NCBI GenBank assembly: GCA_018814305.1
Contig: JAHJAA010000054.1
Location: 1-57,457, forward strand
Length of the DNA stretch: 57,457 bases
Origin: Pseudomonadota bacterium
Lineage (GTDB): Bacteria > Desulfobacterota > Desulfobulbia > Desulfobulbales > JAGXFP01
Direction of reading: 5' to 3'
The notes under the pieces are model-generated. The model searched no databases. It was not told where the DNA came from and saw only the letters and a list, made by a program, of their open reading frames with translations. The number at the start of each line of letters is the position of its first letter. Position 1 is the first letter of the stretch. Below, piece after piece: positions 1 through 7,737 of the stretch. The position numbers and the translations under genes are program-made.

Positions 1-63
1 AAAAGTGGTCACAAAAAGATCCTATGGTTTTAGGTCATTTGATGTGCTGAAAATCGCCTTGTA

Positions 64-189
64 TCATGCACTTGGCAATTTACCGGAACCAAAATCCACC
101 CACAGATTCTGCTGAGGAGCCTCATTTTCATCTCCGATTCCCAGCAAAATGTTGTTTGAATGTAAGTCTACTCCAGCGTATAGTCCCAT
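64..189 (-). pseudogene. IS110-family transposase, N-terminal remnant
   Basis: A 41-codon reverse-strand frame begins MGLYAGVDLHSNN, the typical start of IS110-family (DEDD) transposases; the Asp at residue 8 corresponds to the first acidic residue of the RuvC-like catalytic set. A strong AAGGAGGTG ribosome binding site lies six bases before the ATG. Family proteins usually have 300-450 residues, so only about a tenth remains: the frame stops at TGA, and the last 63 bases to the window edge show no continuation I recognise. It is therefore a decayed or internally deleted copy. The RuvC-like start is convincing; the subgroup cannot be told from this fragment. Confidence 0.72.
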
Positions 190-225
190 TAGACACCTCC
201 TTTTTGAAAGATTGGTCTCTTTCCT

Positions 226-261
226 CTCAGTTTATCAGATGTCTATCTCTGACTTACTGAG
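226..261 (-). other. Nested hairpin upstream of the IS110 remnant (possible bridge-RNA left-end relic)
   Basis: Two nested inverted repeats, CTCAGT/ACTGAG (226-231 with 256-261) and TCAGA/TCTGA (235-239 with 248-252), form one stem with an internal loop. They sit in the noncoding DNA just 5' of the transposase start. In IS110-group elements the bridge RNA is encoded in the noncoding end before the transposase, so this is where such an RNA would lie. That identity is inference; only the stems are seen. Confidence 0.35.
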
Positions 262-322
262 GGAGGTGCCTTTTAGATGATTATCAGGCTTGAGCGGTAT
301 AATATGTTTTATGGAGGCTGAC

Positions 323-988
323 ATGCGCCGGATATTTTTAGTGTTATTATTGATGGTTTTTGGGGTTGCTCAGGCCGAGGCGGGACGCACTGAGATCAGA
401 TTGAATATTCCCAAGCTCTCCCAAGGGAGCAACCGGCAGCAGCTGGTATATCTTCGGATGATTACTGATAATCGAACCTTTGAGGATCGCCCGAACGAGG
501 CCAGCACGCCTTCCATCGCCGAGGGTGGGGTTGCTTCCACCACCCCGGAAGAGCGACGTTTTTATATTGCCAGGGTCCGTGACGGGTACGGCAAGGCGCG
601 AAATAATATCTTTCTCGATCCGAAACAGCCGGTGGAACAGGTGGTGCGGGAGCTGCTGACGGCCTGCCTTTCTGCTCAGGGGTATCGGGTGATTGGCGAA
701 CCGGGGCAGGCCGGTGACAATATCCTGATTATGGATGTTGTCATTGATCAGCTCTGGGGTTTTATCGTCGTCAAGGGGGGAGGTTGGGCCGGCGATACCC
801 CCAAGATGGCTGGTTCCATCAAGACCGTACTGAATGTAACCGGAGCCGACGGCGCCAAGGGGCGTTACGAGGTTTCGGGCGAGGCCCTCCATAAGTTCAT
901 GCTGATGACCTCGGGGCACTGGGTTAAGATGTTCGAAGAACTCTTTGATGATTACCGGAAAAATTTGGAGCGGGTGAAATTGCCATAA
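323..988 (+). CDS. Exported protein of unknown function
   Basis: This 221-residue protein starts with a clear Sec signal peptide (MRRIFLVLLLMVFGVAQAEA, cleavage probably after AQA or AEA) and should be periplasmic or outer-membrane attached. The ATG at 323 is chosen because GGAGG (313-317) precedes it by five bases; upstream in-frame starts overlap or precede that site. A TATAAT hexamer at 298-303 could be its -10 element, although no good -35 partner is visible. The mature part has a Gly-rich hydrophobic stretch near residue 155 and otherwise no motif I recognise. It stands alone between an IS remnant and a convergent hydrolase gene. Function unknown. Confidence 0.75.
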   Translation: MRRIFLVLLLMVFGVAQAEAGRTEIRLNIPKLSQGSNRQQLVYLRMITDNRTFEDRPNEASTPSIAEGGVASTTPEERRFYIARVRDGYGKARNNIFLDPKQPVEQVVRELLTACLSAQGYRVIGEPGQAGDNILIMDVVIDQLWGFIVVKGGGWAGDTPKMAGSIKTVLNVTGADGAKGRYEVSGEALHKFMLMTSGHWVKMFEELFDDYRKNLERVKLP

Positions 989-1040
989 TTTCTGTCTGTT
1001 GAGTGAGTCGACCGTCGGGCAAAGTGTATGATTTTCTCCC

Positions 1041-2450
1041 TTAAACGGTAAAACTTTGTGAGGGGTCAGGGATATGGACCACCGGAAAGCCGAGCTCCGA
1101 ACGCAGGGTTTCGGCTAAGGCGTTGGCGGATGATTCCTCGCCATGGACGACCAGGGTTAGTCGTGGTTTTTTTGTCATGGCCCCGGCCCAGGCCAGCAGA
1201 CCCTCCCGGTCGGCATGACCGCTGAATCCGGTGAGAACCTCAACCCTTGCCTTGACCTCATGCTCCTCTCCAAAAATCCGGACTATTTTTTCGCCGTCGA
1301 TAATTCTTCTCCCCAGGGTGTAGGGGGCCTGCCAGCCACTGATCAGAATGGTGCTTCTCGGATCAGCGATCCGGCTTTTCAGGTGGTGGAGAATGCGGCC
1401 ACCCTCCATCATGCCGCTGGCGCTGATAATAATCGCCGGTTTATCGGAAGCACTGAGCTCCTTTGACTCTGCAATGGAGCCGGTGTAGCGGATTGATTCA
1501 AAGCCAAAGGGGTTGTTGTCCCGGTCCTGGAGCATGAAGGCCCGGATCTCTGCGTCATAGGCCTCCGGGTGCAGTCTGAAAACATCGGTGGCTCGGGTTG
1601 CCAGCGGACTGTCCACATAGATCGGTATCTTCGGGAGTTCGCCGGCTGTGAAGAGCTTATGCAGGGAGTAGACCAGTTGCTGGGTCCGGCCGACTGCAAA
1701 GGCGGGGATCAGAAGTGAACCGCCTCTCCTGGTGGTTTCCTCAACGATCCTTTTTAATTCCTTTTCGGATTCGGGGTAGGGTGGATGGGACCGGTTGCCG
1801 TAGGTGCTTTCCATAATCAGGACATCGGCGCCTTCGATGATCGGTTGGGGATCCCGGATGATCGGGATGCCGGGCCTTCCAATATCTCCACTGAACACGA
1901 GCCGTACCGGTTTGCCGGTCTCATTGTCCTGGATGTCCAGGACGATATGGGCGCTGCCGAGCATATGACCGGCATCGACCAGAGTTAATTCAATCCCCGG
2001 AAAGATCTGGCGCTTATGGTTGTAGCCCATACCGATAAAGTGGTTCATGGCCTTGACCACATCATCCTTGGAGTATAACGGTTCAAAGAGCTTTTTCCCT
2101 TCCCGGGCCCGTTTGCGGTTGACATACTCAACATCCCGTTCCTGCAGAGAGGCGCTGTCCATCAACATCACGGCGCACAGGTCCCGGGTGGCTGAGGTGC
2201 AGATGATGTCACCCTGAAAGCCGTTTTTAACCCGACAGGGTACATTGCCGGAATGATCTATGTGGGCGTGGGAAAGGATGATGGCAGCGAGGCTTGAACC
2301 GTCACATGGTCCCTGGCGGTTTAATTCAAAGGCCTCTTTGCGTTTGCCCTGGAAAAGCCCGCAATCAAGGAGCAGGCGATAACCATTGACCTCGATCAGG
2401 TGCTGGGAGCCGGTTACGGTTTTTGCTGCCCCAAGGATGGTTATTTTCAT
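1041..2450 (-). CDS. MBL-fold beta-CASP hydrolase, RNA/DNA-processing type
   Basis: The 469-residue protein is a metallo-beta-lactamase fold enzyme of the beta-CASP group (the RNase J / CPSF73 / archaeal CPSF superfamily). The zinc-binding HAHIDH motif is at residues 61-66, a second metal His lies in DAGHMLGSAH, and the FSGDIG motif supplies the bridging Asp. The C-terminal part carries SASGMMEGGRI and GFSGHADREGL, typical of the RNA-specificity region. It probably hydrolyses phosphodiester bonds in RNA, acting in the cytoplasm. The start follows CAAGGAGAACAG. The stop lies 52 bases from the convergent exported-protein gene. Exact substrate is not predictable from sequence. Confidence 0.9.
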   Translation of the reverse strand: MKITILGAAKTVTGSQHLIEVNGYRLLLDCGLFQGKRKEAFELNRQGPCDGSSLAAIILSHAHIDHSGNVPCRVKNGFQGDIICTSATRDLCAVMLMDSASLQERDVEYVNRKRAREGKKLFEPLYSKDDVVKAMNHFIGMGYNHKRQIFPGIELTLVDAGHMLGSAHIVLDIQDNETGKPVRLVFSGDIGRPGIPIIRDPQPIIEGADVLIMESTYGNRSHPPYPESEKELKRIVEETTRRGGSLLIPAFAVGRTQQLVYSLHKLFTAGELPKIPIYVDSPLATRATDVFRLHPEAYDAEIRAFMLQDRDNNPFGFESIRYTGSIAESKELSASDKPAIIISASGMMEGGRILHHLKSRIADPRSTILISGWQAPYTLGRRIIDGEKIVRIFGEEHEVKARVEVLTGFSGHADREGLLAWAGAMTKKPRLTLVVHGEESSANALAETLRSELGFPVVHIPDPSQSFTV

Positions 2451-2500
2451 CTGTTCTCCTTGCTTTGATTATATTTGAACACGTTGATCTGTTAAGAGTA

Positions 2501-3484
2501 TTATCTGCCGATAATAAGCCAGGCGGTATACCCCAGATAGCTGAGGACTAAGAAAAGTCCCTCCCAGCGCATGATTCTGCCTTTATCCGTTATCGAAAAG
2601 GGGAGGAGAATCAGGGCAAAGATTCCCATGACCAGCAGGTCGGTAAGACCTCCCTGTGGGATTATGACCGGTGTTATGATTGAGCAGGTCCCCAGAATAA
2701 AGAGGATATTGAAGATATTTGAGCCCACGACATTGCCGATGGCCAGGGAGGTCTGACCCCGCCAGGTGGCTACCAGTGAGGTGACCAGCTCGGGCAGACT
2801 TGTTCCGACGGCAATTATTGTGAGGCCGATTACCGCTTCCGGGATTCCTATCAGTGTAGCAATTTCGACTGCGGCATCAACGGTAAGGTTTCCCCCGCCG
2901 ATAAGGGCGGAAAGTCCCCCGATGATCAGGATGATCTGCCAGGCGGTTTTGTCGCGGAAGGGTGTTGCTGCTGTTGCTTCCTGCACCTCTGTAACCAATT
3001 GGTCGCTCTGTCTGGGTTTGAATATATCGCTCGCCGTGTAGTATAGGAACACACAGAAAAAGAGCAGAAAAATCAAACCGTCTGAAAGGTCGTAGGTATT
3101 TGGGGCTTGTCGGAAAATACTGTCAAACCCCATGATGATTGCCGCCAGAGAGGCAAGGAGCATCATGGGTATTTCCCGTTTGATAACGGTACTATCGATG
3201 GCCAAGGGTTTTAGTAACGCGGAAATCCCGAGAATTAAGCCGATATTGGCAATATTGGAGCCAACTATATTGCCGAAAGAGATGGTGCTGCTCTTCCGGA
3301 TCGCGGCCATCGTATTGATGGCGAGTTCCGGAGCGCTGGTACCGAAAGCTACAACGGTCATGCCGACGACCAGTGGAGAAATGCCCATCTTTTTGGCGAA
3401 AGCCGAAGCCCCACGCACCAGCGCATCACCTCCACCCAGGAGAAGTCCGAATCCTGCCAGTAGGATTAAAATTTCTATTCCCAT
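2501..3484 (-). CDS. Calcium/sodium antiporter, CaCA family (YrbG-like)
   Basis: This 327-residue inner-membrane protein has the duplicated alpha-repeat architecture of K+-independent Ca2+/Na+ exchangers. The first repeat carries VVAFGTSAPELA and GNIVGSNIANIGLILG, the second AVGTSLPELVTS and GNVVGSNIFNILFILG; the conserved Glu in each PEL supplies the ion-binding carboxylate. About ten hydrophobic segments are visible with a hydrophilic central loop near residues 150-175, as expected. It exports Ca2+ against a Na+ or H+ gradient. The gene starts two bases after the stop of the LapA-like gene, so the two are probably co-transcribed; its own ribosome binding site is weak, suggesting translational coupling. 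Confidence 0.92.
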   Translation of the reverse strand: MGIEILILLAGFGLLLGGGDALVRGASAFAKKMGISPLVVGMTVVAFGTSAPELAINTMAAIRKSSTISFGNIVGSNIANIGLILGISALLKPLAIDSTVIKREIPMMLLASLAAIIMGFDSIFRQAPNTYDLSDGLIFLLFFCVFLYYTASDIFKPRQSDQLVTEVQEATAATPFRDKTAWQIILIIGGLSALIGGGNLTVDAAVEIATLIGIPEAVIGLTIIAVGTSLPELVTSLVATWRGQTSLAIGNVVGSNIFNILFILGTCSIITPVIIPQGGLTDLLVMGIFALILLPFSITDKGRIMRWEGLFLVLSYLGYTAWLIIGR

Positions 3485-3486
3485 TA

Positions 3487-3702
3487 TTACTCGTCAGCCG
3501 AGATGTTTTGTCGGTGCATGAAATAACTGTGCATCAACCAGCCGATGATGATCCCCAGGGCCAGCAGGAAAAAAATCAGCAGTGAGCGTGACATGCTGGC
3601 CGACCAGAACAGAAAACTGATTTCAACGACTGCAACATTTTGAATGACAAACAGAACGGTCAGTCCAACCAGAATCAGGCTAAAAATGAGTTTGCTATGC
3701 AT
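3487..3702 (-). CDS. LapA-domain (DUF1049) small inner-membrane protein
   Basis: A 71-residue protein with two transmembrane helices (about residues 5-27 and 37-60) and a short positively charged tail. It matches the LapA/DUF1049 pattern, in which the NVAVVEISFLFW strand between the helices is the recognisable signature. In E. coli the related LapA takes part in lipopolysaccharide assembly control; that role is only a family analogy here. I chose ATG at 3702 because GGAGG ends five bases before it, whereas the in-frame GTG two codons upstream overlaps that Shine-Dalgarno sequence. It sits directly before the antiporter gene in the same orientation. Confidence 0.8.
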   Translation of the reverse strand: MHSKLIFSLILVGLTVLFVIQNVAVVEISFLFWSASMSRSLLIFFLLALGIIIGWLMHSYFMHRQNISADE

Positions 3703-3752
3703 CGACACCTCCCTGCCGGGTCATATCCGGAGTCCGGGTTTTTCCGGGTTGC

Positions 3753-4196
3753 TTATCCTTTGCCGAGTGAATTCGTGACCGAGCGGTCAAGTTCCTGCCT
3801 GGCATCAATCAGCTTCTTATATTTATCGGTGACTTTTTCAGGGTTTCCAGCGAGGATTGCCTTTAATAAATCACCTTCAAGCTCCGCCACCAGGATCCTC
3901 TCGTAATAATCCATGGTTTCCTTCAAATGAGCCAGTACGATTTTGCCGGTCAGGAGCGGGTGGTTGTTGGTCACGTTGGCATCGGCAAAGCGGGTGCCAT
4001 GTTCCAGTTCCACGACCAGGCCGGCGATGAAGGTTTCTACGGGGATGGTCATTTTTTCACCGTTGACTTCAGCCAGAATAATTCCGGCCTCATCGGCGTC
4101 GACGGTGTCATCGGTTTTCCTGCTCCAGTCGCTGAGGCCAAGCTCCCCGCAGACTCTTTGCACCTCTTCAGCTGTCACGTATTGTGGTAGTTGCAT
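3753..4196 (-). CDS. DUF5661-like cytoplasmic protein
   Basis: A soluble 147-residue protein without signal peptide or membrane segment. The segment GIILAEVNGEKMTIPVETFIAGL followed by an acidic-His stretch and LAHLKETMDYYERI resembles the DUF5661 family, whose function is unknown. The C-terminal half is helical and highly charged. The start at 4196 follows a GGAGAAA ribosome binding site; longer in-frame extensions run into corA and look like noncoding read-through. It lies 19 bases after corA in the same direction and 50 bases before the LapA-like gene, so it may share the corA transcript. The family name is a recollection of the pattern rather than a searched match. Confidence 0.65.
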   Translation of the reverse strand: MQLPQYVTAEEVQRVCGELGLSDWSRKTDDTVDADEAGIILAEVNGEKMTIPVETFIAGLVVELEHGTRFADANVTNNHPLLTGKIVLAHLKETMDYYERILVAELEGDLLKAILAGNPEKVTDKYKKLIDARQELDRSVTNSLGKG

Positions 4197-4215
4197 GGTT
4201 TTCTCCTTACAAGGT

Positions 4216-5280
4216 TTATAACCAATTTCGGCGTCTGAAAAAATTGACCATGACCACCGCCACGACCAGTAAGATTCCCCAAAAGATAAAATAACTGTAT
4301 CGGTAATGAAGCTCAGGCAGGTACTCAAAATTGGTGCCGTATATGCCGGCAATGAAGGTGAGGGGGATGAAGATCGCCGAGAAAATAGTGAGGACCTTCA
4401 TGATTTCATTCAGCTTGTTGGTGATTCCCGTGTGATAGATATTAAGATGATCGGTTAACATATCCCGGTAAGTGTCGATGACTTCGACGGCCTGGGTGGA
4501 AAGGTCGAGAAGATCTTTTAAAAAGGGAGTGGTCGTTTCGGCAATGAGGTCGGTGTCGAGATTGGCAAGACGCTGAATGAATTCCCGGGCTGGGCGGATT
4601 GACTTACGGATGTAATTCATCTCCCGTTTATACAGATTAATTTTTTGGAGTAATTCCGGGGTCGGATTGTCGAGAATGTCGTCTTCGATGCATTCAATCT
4701 GCTCACCCATCCGTTCGATAATGTGGATATAATTATCAATGATGGTATCCAAGAGGGCATAGGCCAGATAATCGATGCCGGTTCCCCTGATTCTGCCCTT
4801 TGCTTTGCGGATGCGATCCCGGACTGGTTCGAATACGTCGCCGATCTGTTCCTGGAAGGTTAGGAGAAAGGTTTTGCCAAGGACCATGCTGAGTTGTTCG
4901 CCGATAATCATCTGTTTTTCTTTATCGAAGCGGAGCATTTTGATGATGAAGAAAAGATAGTCGTCGTATTCCTCCATCTTCGGACGCTGGCCGGTATTGA
5001 CAATGTCTTCCATGACCAGAGGGTGCAGGCCGAAACTGTCACCGATATTTTTGATCAATTCCGTATCATGGACTCCATCAATATTGATCCAGGTGACCGT
5101 TTGGGTATCCTTGAAGGGGACCCCGTCCCTGATGTTCTCCAGTTCCAGTTCTTGGAGGCCGTTTGGATCGTAATCGATGACCCTGATTTTGGAGTGGTCA
5201 ACCTTCTGGGTGCCGATAAAGATCAGGGAGCCGGGGGCGGAGCCAATGGAGGCATCTTTTTTTTTGAAAAAACGAGCCAT
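4216..5280 (-). CDS. corA: CorA-family divalent cation transporter with a GTN variant motif
   Basis: At 354 residues this is a full-length CorA/MIT-family channel: a large cytoplasmic alpha/beta domain, a long helical stalk, and two C-terminal transmembrane helices (roughly 292-312 and 325-345) ending in the basic FFRRRNWL tail. CorA pentamers take up Mg2+, Co2+ or Ni2+ across the inner membrane. The pore-entrance signature Y-G-M-N is changed: the sequence reads IYGTNF, with Thr replacing Met. The rest of the signature region (FEYLPEL) is normal. The acidic loop between the helices is replaced by HYRYSY. The start follows GAGGAAAACAG. Substrate may differ from canonical CorA. Confidence 0.9.
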   Translation of the reverse strand: MARFFKKKDASIGSAPGSLIFIGTQKVDHSKIRVIDYDPNGLQELELENIRDGVPFKDTQTVTWINIDGVHDTELIKNIGDSFGLHPLVMEDIVNTGQRPKMEEYDDYLFFIIKMLRFDKEKQMIIGEQLSMVLGKTFLLTFQEQIGDVFEPVRDRIRKAKGRIRGTGIDYLAYALLDTIIDNYIHIIERMGEQIECIEDDILDNPTPELLQKINLYKREMNYIRKSIRPAREFIQRLANLDTDLIAETTTPFLKDLLDLSTQAVEVIDTYRDMLTDHLNIYHTGITNKLNEIMKVLTIFSAIFIPLTFIAGIYGTNFEYLPELHYRYSYFIFWGILLVVAVVMVNFFRRRNWL

Positions 5281-5396
5281 CTGTTTTCCTCGGTTGAGTT
5301 TTTGGTGAAATTCATTTGAAAATGGCTGGAGCGAAGAAATCTATTTCTGAGTCACTAACTATCAACAACCGGTTATTTGAAAAGAGGAGTGTTTAT

Positions 5397-6107
5397 TTAT
5401 ATCAGGGTTAATCCAATTTCGTCCAGAAGGTTTTGGGCGATGGGGGCGAAGGTGGAGATTAGAGTGGAGGGATCAGGGCTGGATGACAATCGTCCGAAGA
5501 CCTTGATCTTGCTGAGTGCTGTGATGGTGGCCATGTTATCCGGAATGAGTCGTTCATCCTCCGGGTTCGGGCCGTCGGAGAAGATTAGCCCCAGGATCGG
5601 GATGTTTCTGCTTTTGAGGGCCTCGATGGTCAGGAGGGTGTGGTTGATGGTGCCGAGCCCGCTCTTGGCCACGATCAAGGTTGGTGGGCGGAGTTCTGCC
5701 AGCAGATCGGCCAGCAGAAGGTCGCGAGTGAGCGGCACCATGACTCCTCCGGCCCCTTCCACAATGACGAAATCATAGCGTGAGGTCAGTTCCCGGGTGG
5801 TGTCAATCAACCGTGTCGGATCGATTTTTATTCCTTCCTGTTCGGCGGCAAGATGGGGGGAGGCGGGCAGGGCAAAACGGTAGGGGACCTGCAGGTCTAG
5901 GGGCAGGGTTGTATCAGTAGTGCCGGTTAGTTCCTGCACTGTATCAAGATCGGCGGCCCGGGCGGCGTCACCGGTGGAAACCCATTTCTGATAACAGGCG
6001 CGGACCCCGGCCTGAAGAAGAGTCCGGAGCAGAAGGCCACAGACCAGGGTTTTGCCCACATCGGTGCCGGTGGCAGTGACAAAGAGCGTTCGTCCGTGGG
6101 TGACCAT
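5397..6107 (-). CDS. bioD: Dethiobiotin synthetase
   Basis: BioD closes the ureido ring of dethiobiotin from 7,8-diaminopelargonate, CO2 and ATP, the penultimate step of biotin synthesis. The 236-residue protein opens with FVTATGTDVGKT, the family P-loop, and continues with VIVEGAGGVMVPL and VAKSGLGTINHTLLT, which bind substrate and Mg-ATP. Length is normal. The ATG overlaps the stop of the upstream bioH-like/bioC gene as TGATG, so translation is probably coupled. The longer in-frame form beginning inside that gene is rejected for this reason. Together the two genes supply an early and a late biotin step; bioF, bioA and bioB must lie elsewhere. Confidence 0.95.
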   Translation of the reverse strand: MVTHGRTLFVTATGTDVGKTLVCGLLLRTLLQAGVRACYQKWVSTGDAARAADLDTVQELTGTTDTTLPLDLQVPYRFALPASPHLAAEQEGIKIDPTRLIDTTRELTSRYDFVIVEGAGGVMVPLTRDLLLADLLAELRPPTLIVAKSGLGTINHTLLTIEALKSRNIPILGLIFSDGPNPEDERLIPDNMATITALSKIKVFGRLSSSPDPSTLISTFAPIAQNLLDEIGLTLI

Positions 6108-7582
6108 CAGGGAATAGCCTCCGGTGTGAGGGTGACGTGCATTAGAAAGACCTGGGAGCGGATTCGGCAACCACCGTGGTTTTCAATAAACCAGTGGTTG
6201 AGGTCGGTAAGTTGGCTTCTGGTGAAATGAAATCGACCGGATGACTGGCCCGAGGTGCCGGTTTTGCGAATTTGATCCAACAGATCCTTGATCGTTGGAT
6301 ATTCACGGATGATCTGCCATTCCTTGATGGCAACCTTACCCGGGCAGGCTGTAAAGATTCTTTCCAGGGATTCTCTGGAGGGAAAATCCTGGGCGGGCAG
6401 CCTGATTTTGTGACCGAGCACGGCCTTTAAGCCCATGGTCAGTTCGGTCATGGTTCCGGGGCCGAAGATCGAGCAGAGCAGGGTGCCATTGGGATTAAGA
6501 CGGGTCAGGGCACGGCAGCAGAAACCCGGCAGGTCGTCAAACCACTGCAGGGTGGCGTTGGCGGTGATCAGGTCGTAGGTCGGTCCGGTTCGGGCGATGA
6601 AGGCCTCGGCATCTTCGCAGAGAAAGTCGATGGTGGGGGAACTGTTTTTTCGGGCCTGAGTGACCATTTCTTGGGCAAAATCAAGGGCGGTGAGGTGGGC
6701 TTCGGGATAGCGACCCCGGAGAAGTCGGGTGTAATTGCCGGTGCCGCAGCCGGTTTCGAGAATGGATCGGACTGGAGCATCCGGGAGCAGGGCGGCCAAC
6801 TGCAGGGCGGTCTCCTTTTGAATGGCGGCATGGTCTTCATAGGTGGCGGCGGCTCGGGAAAATTTGCGGCGGATTGCCTCCTTGCGGAGATGGAGGTCAA
6901 CCCGGCAGTCGGTGGAGCGAAAGATCGGATGACCGATCATGGGTAGGATGACTTCTCTCGCCCCGGGTATCGTGGGTCTCTCTTCGACCGGAGCAATAAG
7001 GTCCCGTTCTCCGTGGATCATGATGGTCGGAATGTTGAATGCCCGTAATTGGTTGATCCGTTGGGCCAGGGGATATCCGGCAAGATAGGTTAATCCATCC
7101 TGGAGTCCAGCCAAATACGGGGCGGTCAGATAGTGTTCTTCCAAAAACTCCTGGAACAGACGATAGCCCTTTTTGTCACCCAGAAAACATTTGCGGTAAA
7201 AGGAACGAAGAAAGACCTGTGCATCCAGGGCCAGTTCGTTTCTGATCTCTTCGATTTCATCGGCAGGCCATTGTCTCCTGATTGAAAGGAGATACAGGGC
7301 CTGAATGTGCTCCGGCCAAGCCAGGGCTGCATCCATAGCCAGATATGCCCCCATTGACCAACCCACCAGAATCACCCCCCGTCCCTGCTTCTCTGTGCCA
7401 ATCAGGGCCTCGATCTCTGTCGGTGTCTGTTGTGGTGATACCGGTGACTCCGGAGCCAACCACTGTCGGTCGGGAATCAACCGGCAAATCTCGCCATCAA
7501 ATCCCCATCCTGGGATAAAGATGACCCGATTAGACGGATCTGATGATTGGGGGCCGGTTCGTGTGCGAGGAGGTTTGTTCAT
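6107..7582 (-). CDS. Fusion: BioH-like pimeloyl-ACP methyl ester esterase + BioC methyltransferase
   Basis: The 491-residue product joins two enzymes that open and close the pimeloyl stage of biotin synthesis. Residues 1-225 form an alpha/beta hydrolase with nucleophile Ser76 in GWSMGA, Asp194 in GERDLIAP and His218 in GHP, as in BioH/BioG-type esterases. Residues 235-491 match BioC: IRRKFSRAAATYEDHA, then SAM motif I ILETGCGTGNYT (274-285), then TANATLQWFDD. BioC methylates malonyl-ACP to disguise it as a fatty-acid primer, and the esterase removes the methyl group later. The fusion puts both on one polypeptide. Frame is continuous and the stop overlaps bioD. A BioG-type esterase cannot be excluded. 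Confidence 0.88.
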   Translation of the reverse strand: MNKPPRTRTGPQSSDPSNRVIFIPGWGFDGEICRLIPDRQWLAPESPVSPQQTPTEIEALIGTEKQGRGVILVGWSMGAYLAMDAALAWPEHIQALYLLSIRRQWPADEIEEIRNELALDAQVFLRSFYRKCFLGDKKGYRLFQEFLEEHYLTAPYLAGLQDGLTYLAGYPLAQRINQLRAFNIPTIMIHGERDLIAPVEERPTIPGAREVILPMIGHPIFRSTDCRVDLHLRKEAIRRKFSRAAATYEDHAAIQKETALQLAALLPDAPVRSILETGCGTGNYTRLLRGRYPEAHLTALDFAQEMVTQARKNSSPTIDFLCEDAEAFIARTGPTYDLITANATLQWFDDLPGFCCRALTRLNPNGTLLCSIFGPGTMTELTMGLKAVLGHKIRLPAQDFPSRESLERIFTACPGKVAIKEWQIIREYPTIKDLLDQIRKTGTSGQSSGRFHFTRSQLTDLNHWFIENHGGCRIRSQVFLMHVTLTPEAIP

Positions 7583-7628
7583 GTGGAAATCAAGTAATCC
7601 AGGAACAGCCGTCAGGTTGTTATATGTA

Positions 7629-7737
7629 ATAAGTGGTCACGGGTGACGTAGATTTGCATGATTATGACTGGTCGCAATAGTCTTCTATGCGGCCAGTCAT
7701 AATCATGCGAAAATGCGGTGCCCGTGGCCACTTATTT
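7629..7737. repeat. 109-bp imperfect palindrome at the glmS 3' end
   Basis: The outer arms AATAAGTGGTCACGGG (7629-7644) and CCCGTGGCCACTTATT (7722-7737) pair with one mismatch, and the inner arms GCATGATTATGACTGG (7657-7672) and CCAGTCATAATCATGC (7694-7709) pair perfectly. A short CGCAATAG/CTATGCG stem fills the centre. The right arm includes the glmS stop codon. With no T-run it is a poor intrinsic terminator; it may be a small mobile palindrome or an mRNA-end hairpin between glmS and the biotin genes. Confidence 0.8.

Noticed and set aside
347-919. 190-codon reverse frame opposite the exported protein
   Set aside because: It mirrors the forward gene, has no ribosome binding site and no family-like sequence; the forward gene has a signal peptide and GGAGG.
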